NCBI GenBank assembly: GCA_019115165.1
Contig: DXEB01000071.1
Span: 1 to 55,395, forward strand
Source: Candidatus Anaerotignum merdipullorum
GTDB lineage: Bacteria; Bacillota; Clostridia; Lachnospirales; Anaerotignaceae
Direction of reading: 5' to 3'
Length of the DNA: 55,395 nucleotides
The notes under the pieces were generated by a model, which was not told the origin of the DNA, did no database searches, and worked only from the letters and a program-made list of their open reading frames with translations. Positions 1-8,296 of the stretch are shown one piece after another. Position numbers and translations under genes: made by a program. The first letter of the stretch is position 1. The number at the start of each line of letters is the position of its first letter.

Positions 1-50
1 AAGAAAAGGCGGTACGCTACCCCTCCACGGGGCGCATACCGCCTTTTCTT
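1..50. terminator. Strong symmetric terminator hairpin
   Basis: A perfect 14-bp inverted repeat has arms at 1-14 and 37-50, with an inner CCCC/GGGG pairing. A-rich on the left and T-rich on the right, it can end transcription in either direction. It probably closes a gene lying outside the window. Confidence 0.8.
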
Positions 51-112
51 GTTATCCAGCCCTCCGGCTGTATCGGTTGAGCAAAAGTCAGCGTGGGATT
101 GATGTGGTATCT

Positions 113-238
113 TTATCTAAGTGAACCCCCACGTTCCCATTTAGAGATAGCCTGTCTGGAAACACCAATCTTCTCCGCAAGTTGCTCTTGAGAAAGTCCA
201 CTCTTTCGTCTGAACTTATATATTTTTTCAGACAACAT
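113..238 (-). pseudogene. Truncated XRE-family helix-turn-helix regulator
   Basis: Reads 41 residues from an ATG at 238 behind a good AAGGAGG ribosome site. It begins [20 protein letters not shown] and contains the motif [12 protein letters not shown], the DNA-binding helix-turn-helix of XRE/Cro regulators common in clostridia. The frame stops just after the recognition helix, where intact relatives continue for another 30 to 300 residues. I read it as the 5' remnant of a regulator whose remainder has been lost. A working 41-residue DNA-binding protein is possible but less likely. Confidence 0.6.
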
Positions 239-522
239 TTGCTTTACCTCCTTGGAAATACTATACCGCAATCCCTAGTGACACACTACCAACTACGATT
301 GAAACTTCCGCAACCGGTGGTTGCTTTTGCCAATCTATCGTATTTTCATCTTAAAATAGAGGCGTGCCTATTTCAATGTCTGACACTCTTTTTGAATCTG
401 TTTTGGTAAAACTGCCAGAGTTCAGAGCATCATTACCCAGCTTGAAAAGGGACAGAACTGGCTCCCTTTTTAAGGAGAATAGTAACTTCATGAAAAATTG
501 AACTTCGTTGGTGAATATATGC
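239..522. other. Intergenic stretch with degraded sequence
   Basis: No supported gene. It holds a small hairpin with GCAACC/GGTTGC arms at 310-324, followed by TTTT. Around 405-465 lies a stretch resembling another at about 1043-1105, which suggests two remnants of one ancestral sequence. Confidence 0.4.
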
Positions 523-567
523 AAAAGCAAGGTTCCCTCCGCCACTGACAGAGAGAACCTTGCTTTT
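523..567 (-). terminator. Terminator after the small membrane protein gene
   Basis: A 13-bp perfect inverted repeat (arms 523-535 and 555-567). The arms end in TTTT on both strands, so it could act in both directions. It lies 42 bases past the stop of the minus-strand gene at 610-942, which it most likely terminates. Confidence 0.7.
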
Positions 568-609
568 GATGTTATTCCATTGTTAAGTAAGAAAGAACAA
601 GATTGTTCG

Positions 610-942
610 TTATCTGTCTTGATTTTTCATTTCTTTTATACGCTTAACCCACCCCCTAATCAGCCATATATAAACACAGACGGCAATCACAATCGCAAAG
701 AGTAATGCCGAAATTCCATTGCTTGTTTCACCGACAAAGAGAAAATCAAAACCAATATAAAGCGACAACCCGGCTAATAAAAGATAAGCCGCAATGCAAA
801 TAGTCAAAATTGCTCGGCATAGGACACTTAAAATTGTTTTCCCCTTTGTTGCGTTTGATGATTGAAATATTCCCATCATTATGCACTCTGTCACAAGAAA
901 GAAAACAAAGATAATCAAAAGGAAGAATATAGTATTGCCCAT
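610..942 (-). CDS. Small three-helix membrane protein, unknown function
   Basis: A 110-residue protein with hydrophobic segments at about residues 3-24, 38-62 and 75-95 and a basic C-terminal tail (RGWVKRIKEMKNQDR), which suggests an inside C-terminus. The ATG at 942 follows a clear GGAGGG ribosome site. It stands alone, with a terminator downstream and decayed sequence on both sides. I do not recognise the family. Nothing nearby hints at a substrate, so it is left as a hypothetical membrane protein. Confidence 0.65.
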   Translation of the reverse strand: MGNTIFFLLIIFVFFLVTECIMMGIFQSSNATKGKTILSVLCRAILTICIAAYLLLAGLSLYIGFDFLFVGETSNGISALLFAIVIAVCVYIWLIRGWVKRIKEMKNQDR

Positions 943-1103
943 TTTATTTCCCTCCAGATGTTAGATGCTTCCTCAGTACTTCAATTTTTAATTATTATCT
1001 ACACCTTAACATATTGATATGATTTTTACAAGGTTGGCTGGTGAAACCGACAGAGTTTGAGCCGTCACTACTTTCCTTAAAAAGGAACAAAAATGGTCTG
1101 TCG

Positions 1104-1133
1104 TTGACTTACTTTTCGCTGTAATGGTATAAT
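1104..1133 (+). promoter_or_regulatory. Sigma-A type promoter of the KBL-like gene
   Basis: TTGACT at 1104-1109 and TATAAT at 1128-1133, 18 bases apart, with a TG one base before the -10 (extended -10). It lies 61 bases before the ATG at 1195. Confidence 0.75.
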
Positions 1134-1194
1134 AAAATAACAAAGACAACATCATTTACCATTCAACAATGCATAATAGAAAGAAGGATGACAC

Positions 1195-2307
1195 ATGTAC
1201 AGAACTCTTTACAGCCCGCAAGGAGCACACATCAATCTGGACGGCAGAGATATCATCAATATGGCGTCCAACAACTATCTTGGATTGGCAAATGATCCAG
1301 ATCTGGTTGCCGCTGCAAAAGCCGCAATCGACACCTATGGCGTTGGTCCCAGTGCCAGCAGAAATATTGTCGGAAACTTTGCCGTCCATGATGAACTGGA
1401 AGAAGCCTTGGCAAAATTCAAAGGCGTAGAAGCTGTTTTGGTATTTAACAGTGGTGTTGCCGCCAACACAGGCGTTATACCCGTTTTGGTTGGCAAAGGG
1501 GATACCATCTACAGCGATGAATTGAATCACGGCAGTATTATTGATGGTTGTCGTCTCTCCCGCGCCACAGTCAAAGTATATCCTCATATGGATCTGGCAG
1601 CATTGGAAGAAATGCTGAAAGAACCTACGGATGGCAAAAAACTTCTGGTTGCAGACGCTGTATTCAGTATGGACGGCGATCTGGCTCCACTGCCGGAAAT
1701 GGCTGCGCTAGCAGAAAAATACGGTGCTATGTTTATGGTGGATGATGCACATGGCGACGGTGTGATGGGTCCCTATGGCAAAGGAACAGTAGAACATTTC
1801 CATTTGCGAGACAAAGTAACTGTAGAAACTGGCTCTCTCTCCAAAGCATTTGGTGCTGCCGGCGGTTTCGTAGCAGGCAGCAAAGCCTTTATTGAAGAAC
1901 TCCGTCCCAAAGCACGCAGCTTCATTTTCACAGCGTCTCCTTTGGCTCCTTGCTTGACTGCAGCCGCTTTGGCTGCCATTCAAAAAATTGCCGATGATGA
2001 CACATTGGTAACACGTTTATGGGAAAACCGCGCTTATTTTGCCAAACGGATGGAGGATGCCGGATTAAACATCGGCTCTACAGTAACACCCGTGATCCCT
2101 GTCATTGTCGGTGATGCAGAAAAAGCGGAAGAACTGAGCGCACGGTTATATGAAAAAGGTGTTTACGCACAGGCGATTAAATTCCCAGTTGTTCCCAGAG
2201 GGACTGCCCGCCTGCGCATTATGATTTCCGCTGCACATTCCAAAGCAGATTTAGAAAAAGCTGCAGATGCCATCATTGAGATTACCAAAGAAATGGGCAT
2301 TATCTGA
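1195..2307 (+). CDS. Glycine C-acetyltransferase / AONS-like PLP enzyme
   Basis: A 370-residue member of the alpha-oxoamine synthase family (fold-type I PLP), which joins an amino acid to an acyl-CoA with loss of CO2. Visible motifs are SNNYLGLA, the glycine-rich SGVAANTG region, SDELNHGSIIDG, VDDAHGDGVMG with the PLP-nitrogen Asp, and GSLSKAFG with the Schiff-base Lys. The closest pattern is 2-amino-3-ketobutyrate CoA ligase (kbl); 8-amino-7-oxononanoate synthase (bioF) or another alpha-oxoamine synthase cannot be excluded. No tdh or bio gene is nearby. The start is firm because an in-frame TGA lies two codons upstream. The protein therefore lacks the roughly 25-residue N-terminal helix of typical family members. 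It has its own promoter and terminator, so it is probably monocistronic. Confidence 0.88.
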   Translation: MYRTLYSPQGAHINLDGRDIINMASNNYLGLANDPDLVAAAKAAIDTYGVGPSASRNIVGNFAVHDELEEALAKFKGVEAVLVFNSGVAANTGVIPVLVGKGDTIYSDELNHGSIIDGCRLSRATVKVYPHMDLAALEEMLKEPTDGKKLLVADAVFSMDGDLAPLPEMAALAEKYGAMFMVDDAHGDGVMGPYGKGTVEHFHLRDKVTVETGSLSKAFGAAGGFVAGSKAFIEELRPKARSFIFTASPLAPCLTAAALAAIQKIADDDTLVTRLWENRAYFAKRMEDAGLNIGSTVTPVIPVIVGDAEKAEELSARLYEKGVYAQAIKFPVVPRGTARLRIMISAAHSKADLEKAADAIIEITKEMGII

Positions 2308-2477
2308 TCCTATTTGTAAGACAGGAAGCATCGCTTCTCACCAGAAGAAACAAAGTATTAACATTGATCTAAGTTTGACTCCATAGTCATGTAAATACGC
2401 TCAAAAAAATCTTCTTTGCATATGGATTTGCATTCTTTTCAGTTTTTCTAAATTTTATCCCTCTGCAAAGAGCATTT

Positions 2478-2527
2478 AAAAACAACAGCTAACATTCTTG
2501 ATCTCTAAGAATGCTTGCTGTTGTTTT
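2478..2527 (+). terminator. Terminator of the KBL-like gene
   Basis: A two-tier hairpin: AACAACAGC/GCTGTTGTT outside and CATTCTT/AAGAATG inside, followed by TTTT. It lies 170 bases after the stop at 2307. Confidence 0.8.
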
Positions 2528-2955
2528 ACTTTCGGTTTTTTATATCATTCTTCTTCCGCAATGTACAACGCTTCCTCACCTATGCATCCCTTATTGATTG
2601 CATAAACATGCTAAACCCCATGCCAAAATCATACATACACATCAATACATACGCTTTTTCCATGCACGCTACAAAGACATTTGTGCACTCCGCTACAGAT
2701 TCGTTTCCTCTCCTTACCCATTTTCACATTACAAAAACCATCTTTCTCCTTCGTTGATTTTATCAACTTTACTACGACTTTTGACCTCTTTTTTTTACAC
2801 AGAGAAACCTCTTTTCCTCAAAAAGAAACTCGATATACGCCATCTTTGATGAATATATCCGCAGAAACTATGTATGATTATATACAAAATTTCTTTTTGC
2901 TTTTTTTCCCAAATATTTTTCTCATAAATTACACCATTTTTTGATATTATGACAG
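2528..2955 (+). other. AT-rich intergenic stretch, nothing recognised
   Basis: Very T-rich on the plus strand. Short open frames occur but none has a ribosome site or recognisable motif. No gene or RNA is supported. Confidence 0.5.
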
Positions 2956-3001
2956 TTGTAAACAAACGAAAAAAGTACTACAATAAAAAAGTAGTATTTT
3001 T
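2956..3001 (+). promoter_or_regulatory. Promoter with overlapping operator-like inverted repeat
   Basis: TTGTAA at 2956-2961 and TACAAT at 2979-2984 with 17-base spacing form a sigma-A type promoter for the gene at 3054. An 11-base inverted repeat (arms 2971-2981 and 2991-3001, one mismatch, 9-base spacer) covers the -10 and the start site. That is a typical repressor position; the regulator is unknown. Confidence 0.6.
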
Positions 3002-3053
3002 TACTTACTTCAAATGTATCAATATACAAAAAGAATAGAGGTGTCATGCACAA

Positions 3054-4397
3054 ATGAAAACAGACAAATGTAATGCTTGGGTAGAACGCGATAAAAAAGT
3101 CATCGCAAAAACACAGCACCTGTCCTATTACCCTCTGGTAGTTGCAGATGCAAAAGATTCCATCATTCATGACGAAGACGGCAATGAATTCATTGATTTT
3201 CTGAGTAGTGCGTCTTCTCTGAACTTAGGTTCCCGTAACGAGCATGTCGTGAAAGCCATTGAAGAGCAATTGGGAAAATTCACTCAATATTCTATTGCTT
3301 ATACTTACAATGCTGCTTCCGTCGAATATGCAGAACGTCTTGCTAGCTCTTATCCCGGCGGCGGCGATAACATCAAAGTTGTATTCGGTAACTGTGGTTC
3401 TGACGGAAATGATGCTGCAGTTAAATTTGCAAGAGCATTCACCGGTCGTTCCAAAATCATTACATTCATCAACGGTTATCATGGCAACACCTATGGTGCT
3501 TCTTCCATGACAACAGTAACAACTAGAATGCGGAAGAATATGGGTCCTTTCCTTCCGGAAATTTATCCTTTCCCGTTCTATGATTCTGGCATGGATGATG
3601 CCGTATGCGAAGCAGAATGCCTGAAAGAAATTCTTCGTGCATTTAACACATACCTGCCCGCAGATGATGTTGCAGCTGTTATCATCGAACCGGTTCAGGG
3701 CGATGCCGGTTTAATTCCCGCGCACCCTATTTTCATGAAAAAACTCTATGAATTGTGTAAAGAAAATGGTATTCTGTTCATTTCTGAAGAAGTGCAGCAA
3801 GCTTTCTATCGTACAGGAAAAATGTACGGCATTGAACATTATGGCATTGTTCCCGACGGTATCATTTTGGGTAAATCCGTTGGTGCAGGTCTGACCCTTG
3901 GTGCATTTATGGCTCGTGCGGAAATCATGGACTGCCTGCCTGCTCCTGCACATCTGTTCACACTGGGTGGTAACGCAATCGCTTGCGCAGCTGGTAGTGC
4001 TGCATTTGACTACATGCAAACAGATGAATTCCAGCAGATTTTGAAAAAGAACTGCGAAGTAATGGACGAGTGCATTGCAAAATTGCAGGCAAAACATAGC
4101 AATATCGTTAGCGGAGACACCGGACTTGGTATGTCCCGCGGTATCGTAATTGAAAAGACAAACGCAGACGGCACAAAGGTAGCAGATACTGTCGGCACCT
4201 ATAAAATCTTGTATCGCTCTTATGAAACAGGTCTGCTGATTATTTCCTTGGCCGGAAATGTTCTGCGTGTTCAGCCACCTTTGAATATTGAACCAGAATT
4301 GCTGCGCAAAGGCTTTGATATTCTGGATGCTGCAATGACAGACTATGAAGAGGGTAAAATTTCCGACGATGTCCTGCAATACCAGAACGGTTGGTAA
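3054..4397 (+). CDS. Class III aminotransferase-fold amino acid racemase, isoleucine 2-epimerase-like
   Basis: A 447-residue fold-type I PLP enzyme. It follows the Lactobacillus isoleucine 2-epimerase pattern closely: HLSYYPLVVADA near the N-terminus, FGNCGSDGNDAAVKFAR, IEPVQGD, PAHLFTLGGNAIA, IISLAGNVLRVQPPL and a C-terminal GW. Those enzymes racemise branched-chain or other nonpolar amino acids at the alpha carbon rather than transaminate. The Schiff-base Lys is K274 (ILGKSVGAG). The position usually occupied by the Asp that contacts the PLP nitrogen is Glu245 (FISEEVQQ), which is unusual. The start is fixed by AGAGGTG about ten bases upstream. Dedicated promoter, operator-like repeat and terminator suggest a single regulated gene. 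A plain aminotransferase remains possible. Confidence 0.82.
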   Translation: MKTDKCNAWVERDKKVIAKTQHLSYYPLVVADAKDSIIHDEDGNEFIDFLSSASSLNLGSRNEHVVKAIEEQLGKFTQYSIAYTYNAASVEYAERLASSYPGGGDNIKVVFGNCGSDGNDAAVKFARAFTGRSKIITFINGYHGNTYGASSMTTVTTRMRKNMGPFLPEIYPFPFYDSGMDDAVCEAECLKEILRAFNTYLPADDVAAVIIEPVQGDAGLIPAHPIFMKKLYELCKENGILFISEEVQQAFYRTGKMYGIEHYGIVPDGIILGKSVGAGLTLGAFMARAEIMDCLPAPAHLFTLGGNAIACAAGSAAFDYMQTDEFQQILKKNCEVMDECIAKLQAKHSNIVSGDTGLGMSRGIVIEKTNADGTKVADTVGTYKILYRSYETGLLIISLAGNVLRVQPPLNIEPELLRKGFDILDAAMTDYEEGKISDDVLQYQNGW

Positions 4398-4470
4398 TTT
4401 TTTGCTGGTTGCTAACGCAGGGTAAAAACGTGCGGAGATGCCGTTATTTTGTATTTGAAAATTTGTTCAC

Positions 4471-4503
4471 AAGGGATTCCTGTAAACGGGGGTCCCTTTT
4501 TTG
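4471..4503 (+). terminator. Terminator of the epimerase-like gene
   Basis: An AAGGGA/TCCCTT stem extended by CC/GG pairing and followed by a run of T. It lies 74 bases after the stop codon. Confidence 0.75.
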
Positions 4504-4709
4504 TATTCTCTGCCAAATATACAAACCCACTGTTGCCGTTCCCTGTGTCCGCATCACTGAGGACAGCGCTTCTTCTCTCCTTTTTACCGTTCTCTTTTCC
4601 CTTATTTTCTATCCTGCTGATATCCTCTTCGGAATGTGTGGTCATGTCTACTTGGCATCCCCTGACACGGCTTATCCCTAATTCCGGTTCTGTCTAACAC
4701 ACGAAAACA

Positions 4710-4734
4710 GCAGCCGAATTCATACTTCGGCTGC
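4710..4734 (-). terminator. Terminator downstream of hom
   Basis: A GCAGCCGAA/TTCGGCTGC hairpin. On the minus strand it runs into TGTTTTCG, so it probably ends the hom transcript. Confidence 0.6.
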
Positions 4735-4873
4735 CGCTCGTTCTCTATCCGCTATTTCCTGCTTCTTTCGTGAGAAACACCTCTTTTTTTCACCTTCAAA
4801 ATATTGACCGCTTGCCTCTTGACGTTTTCCCAGTTCCCAAGAAGACAGGAATGTCTTTTTTTCAAGCATGCTC

Positions 4874-6178
4874 TTACTCTTCTTTTTCCACATGATGTAC
4901 ACGAATGACAGAAGAAATTTCTTTTACCATAGACATGGTAGATATTACTGTCATAGAATCCATAAATTGCTTTTCTTTGACATCATATGTTACAATTACA
5001 ACTTCTGCCGTATTACCTTCCTTTGCCTTTTGTATCAGCATGGAGATACTTACATTATTACTGCCAAATAACCCAGCCAACGCGGCCAAAGTACCAGCAC
5101 GATCTTCCAATTTCATACGGATATAATAACTGCTTCTGGTTTCTTTCATCACTTTCACTGGTATCTTTCGATAACAAGAACAGCCAATTCGCCCAGTACA
5201 ATGGTACTGCATATTTCTGGCAATATCCATGATATCTCCAACTACCGCAGAGCCTGTCGGCAAAGCCCCTGCTCCTCGACCATAGAACATCGCATCATCT
5301 ACTGCGTCCCCATGCACAAATACGGCATTGAACGCATCTTTTACGGATGCTAATGGATGATGCAGTGGGATCATGGTCGGATGCACTTTCACTTCAATCC
5401 CATCCTCCACTAACTTCGCAATTCCTAGCAATTTAATTTCATATCCCAATTCATGGGCATATCGGATATCTTTTGCTGTAATTTTGGATATTCCTTCTGT
5501 GTAAACATCCTGAAATGTTACTGGACTGTGGAAAGCAATTGACGCCAAAATTGCCAATTTCCGCCCTGCATCGTATCCTTCAATATCTGCTGTCGGATCT
5601 GCTTCTGCATATCCCAAGTCTGTTGCCAGCCGCAGCGCATCTTCAAATTCCATTTCTTCTTCCGACATTTTCGTCAGAATAAAATTGGTCGTACCATTGA
5701 TAATTCCCATGACTTCTGTAATATCATTTCCCAATAAGCACTGTTTCATCGGGCGGATGATAGGGATACCACCGGCAACTGCCGCCTCAAACAACAAGTC
5801 GCATTGATGTGCCTTTGCTTGATCCAACAACTCATGACCATGTGTCGCCATCAAATCCTTATTGGCAGTTACCACATGCTTCCCTTTTTCCAACGCTTCC
5901 TGGATATAGGTTTTCGCCGGCTCGATACCGCCCATCACCTCTACTACAATATCAATACTATCATCCTCTATGATATCCGACCACTGATCTGTCAGCTTCT
6001 CTGCAGGCACCTTTTGTGCATATTTTTCCTTATTCCGCACCAAAACTTTGACGATTTCCAGCGTACAACCGATTTTATCGGTCATATTTTGCTTCTGTTT
6101 TTCCAAAATTTCATATACGCCGCTGCCGACTGTCCCCATCCCCAGCAACGCAACTTTTTTCACGCTTACAGCATCCAT
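4874..6178 (-). CDS. hom: Homoserine dehydrogenase
   Basis: A 434-residue NAD(P)-dependent oxidoreductase that reduces aspartate semialdehyde to homoserine, the branch point to threonine, methionine and isoleucine. It begins with the Rossmann motif VALLGMGTVGSGVYEIL and carries VTANKDLMATHG, AAVAGGIPIIRPM and the signature GYAEADPTADIEGYDAGRKL. A C-terminal ACT domain (from about residue 350, RSSYYIRMKLEDRAGTLAAL) is the usual site of threonine feedback. The ATG at 6178 is chosen because GGAGGG precedes it; the longer open frame upstream has no family similarity. It is transcribed alone, with a terminator at 4710-4734. Confidence 0.95.
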   Translation of the reverse strand: MDAVSVKKVALLGMGTVGSGVYEILEKQKQNMTDKIGCTLEIVKVLVRNKEKYAQKVPAEKLTDQWSDIIEDDSIDIVVEVMGGIEPAKTYIQEALEKGKHVVTANKDLMATHGHELLDQAKAHQCDLLFEAAVAGGIPIIRPMKQCLLGNDITEVMGIINGTTNFILTKMSEEEMEFEDALRLATDLGYAEADPTADIEGYDAGRKLAILASIAFHSPVTFQDVYTEGISKITAKDIRYAHELGYEIKLLGIAKLVEDGIEVKVHPTMIPLHHPLASVKDAFNAVFVHGDAVDDAMFYGRGAGALPTGSAVVGDIMDIARNMQYHCTGRIGCSCYRKIPVKVMKETRSSYYIRMKLEDRAGTLAALAGLFGSNNVSISMLIQKAKEGNTAEVVIVTYDVKEKQFMDSMTVISTMSMVKEISSVIRVHHVEKEE

Positions 6179-6740
6179 CCGATTCCCTCCGTTTTTATAT
6201 ATTTGTGAATAACTCAATAGTGATATTAAGATTTTATCACGAAAATTCCTAATGTCAACAGATTTTGTCTTTTTTTGAAGAACATTTTTCCATACACCAA
6301 AAACAAATATGGATTTCCCCCTATTTTTGTGCAACTTATCACGCACCACAAACATCCATAAACAACAAATCCGATTTACGCGACATGGCTAAATACCTCT
6401 AACAATTCCACTTCCCTTCGATTGCTCCACTGTCTTGCAAAATCTAACCTCATTTTCTGCAGCTTCATCCAACGTCCTGATACACCAGACAAGATCGCTA
6501 TGACATCTTTTCCCTCCCTTCTCTTCATCATAAATCTTTCCTTTTCTGATTTTTTATTTTCTGTCATAACCACTTTTTTCGTAGCAAAACATCAGAATCT
6601 TTACACTTTTTCGCATTCGATAAATGAAGCCGTTCCTCTTTTCCTTGAAAATTATCCTTCCATGATACGATTCCATTGATTCACAAGAATCAATCCACTG
6701 CCAAAACCATTTTCATTACGATTCTCCATACAAACAAAAA
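6179..6740. other. Intergenic stretch without a supported gene
   Basis: AT-rich DNA upstream of hom. A minus-strand frame of about 51 residues (ATG near 6531, weak AAGGAAAG ribosome site) is open but matches nothing I know and is not called. Confidence 0.4.
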
Positions 6741-6780
6741 CAAGGAGAAGTTGCAATACAAATCATTGCAGTTCTCCTTG
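6741..6780 (-). terminator. Terminator of the merR locus
   Basis: A near-perfect 16-bp stem (CAAGGAGAA outside, TTGCAAT/ATTGCA inside). On the minus strand it is followed by TTTTTGTTTG. Confidence 0.8.
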
Positions 6781-6891
6781 CTGCTATCACTCTTGTTATG
6801 ATCCCGCACACCTCACTTGAATACTAACACAACGGTTCAGAGCAGTTTTACGCTTTTAACTTGGCAAATATTTTGCCTTTTTATCCTTTGA

Positions 6892-7265
6892 TTATCTTAA
6901 TTTTTCTTCCGCAGGCAATACAATCTTTTCATATTTTTGAATTTTAAAATTCAACCGCTGCAAAGTCTCCTGCATCTCCTGCAGCCGTTGTTCCAACCGC
7001 TCTCGCTGCTCAATCAATATCTGTTTTCGCGCTTGTGCTGTTGCATCCCCTTGCTGAAATAACGAAACATATTCAATCAGCGCTTCTACTTCTAATCCTG
7101 CACCACGCATACATTTTACAAAAGATACCCAGCCACAGTCCTCTTCTGTATAATCTCGAATGCCTCCACTGGTACGATGCACCGGCGGAATCAACCCGAT
7201 TCGCTCATAATAACGCAGGTATCTGCGGAAATCTCATATTTCTTACTGACTTCTGCTATCGTCAT
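6892..7265 (-). pseudogene. MerR-family regulator with a frameshift
   Basis: Starting at the ATG at 7265 (ribosome site GGGGGA), the frame reads a MerR N-terminus, MTIAEVSKKYEISADT. It then loses register near 7218-7224 and resumes in another frame as the rest of the DNA-binding domain (ERIGLIPPVHRTSGGIRDY), followed by a C-terminal coiled coil rich in Q, E and R. One missing base where LRYYERIG should begin would account for the break. Intact relatives regulate oxidoreductase genes under aldehyde or thiol stress, and the adjacent genes are also redox-type and broken. A sequencing error is possible, but the neighbouring lesions favour real decay. Confidence 0.75.
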
Positions 7266-7368
7266 CGTCTTTCCCCCTTTCAACATTGTTTCCCAACAGA
7301 TGTGCCTGTTCCATTGCAGATGTTCCTCCTCTTCTGGGACTTGCAGAAAGAATCAATACCTGTTTCAT
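7243..7368 (-). pseudogene. N-terminal fragment of an NADPH-dependent FMN reductase
   Basis: An ATG at 7368 behind a very good GAGGAGG ribosome site opens MKQVLILSASPRRGGTS, the phosphate-binding start of flavodoxin-fold NADPH:FMN reductases. After about 20 residues the similarity ends. The frame runs into the merR start region and stops after 41 residues, whereas a full protein has about 180. A deletion appears to have joined the front of this gene to the regulator. Confidence 0.65.
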
Positions 7369-7369
7369 A

Positions 7370-8241
7370 TCGTTTCCTCCTCTAATACCGCATGCAATCG
7401 CATTTAAGCTGCGGGGATATCCAATCCATGGCAAATCTGTGTCACAGCTTCCAACAACATCTTCTTAGAGTTGCCTACTACATAATTGGCTTGGATATGG
7501 GATTTTAACTGCGGTTTGCAACCGCCTTGTGCCGCCAATATCACAAAGGCTAAAAATTCTCTTTCTGCAAGATTTAACCCATTCCGTGTATACGTATCCC
7601 CAAAACAATTTGCTGACAAAAAATGCTGAATATGAATCAGCAATTTCGGTGTGTTTTGATACATTGCATCAATCACATCGCCAAAAAATTCCTTCTGCAT
7701 CTGCAAGCCTTTTCTAAACGATTTTCTCGATTGGTTGTCACCCGTTCTTGTACCATATGCTCCAAGCTTTTTTCTGCCAATACTGCTCTTGTTTCGTCAA
7801 AAAATGGAGATACCTTGCCAAATCCAGCATACGGAACCGCTTGATACATCACTTCTTTCAATTCCGTCGCTGGAATAACTCCCCCCAAGGTTTCGGCAGC
7901 ATACTGCCGAAACAATCCTTCGCTTTGTAATGTAATCATCGCAGCAAGAGTTGCAAATACTTCCATTTTTTTGATAATATTCCGTGTTCGGAAACATCCT
8001 CACAAACAAAATCCGAAAATGCCTGTCCCCATACACCTTCCGTTTGCGACAATGTTTCCCCAATTTTTTTCAAACAGATTTTTCTCTTCCTGTACCTCTT
8101 ATCATCTCTCTGATATTCTTTTCTCTGTGAAAGGATCTCTTCTTGCTGATTATCAAAGATATCTGATCCTTTCTGTTTCAGCATACCACCTAGAGTAAAC
8201 TCCAAGTCAAGAGAAACCATCTTTTTTTCAAGTATTCTCAA
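7370..8241 (-). pseudogene. Carboxymuconolactone decarboxylase-family protein, multiply frameshifted
   Basis: Pieces of one two-domain CMD/AhpD-like protein appear in different minus-strand frames. In order: FSDFVCEDVSEHGILSKK (about 8010), then ATLAAMITLQSEGLFRQY and VMYQAVPYAGFGKV, then QKEFFGDVIDAMYQ and LSANCFGDTYTRNGLNL, and finally PWIGYPRSLNAIA. At least three register changes are needed, near 7970, 7705 and 7430. The family includes alkylhydroperoxidase-like and gamma-carboxymuconolactone decarboxylase proteins. The 5' boundary is uncertain. Together with the broken merR and reductase it forms a decayed redox-stress locus. Confidence 0.7.
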
Positions 8242-8296
8242 AATCTCTTTTTCAGGCTGTCAATACAGAAGATTTTCCATCCTTTGTTAAGCATTG

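Noticed and set aside
6376-6573. Minus-strand frame of 51 to 65 codons upstream of hom
   Set aside because: Weak ribosome site, no recognisable motif, and not followed by a terminator of its own.
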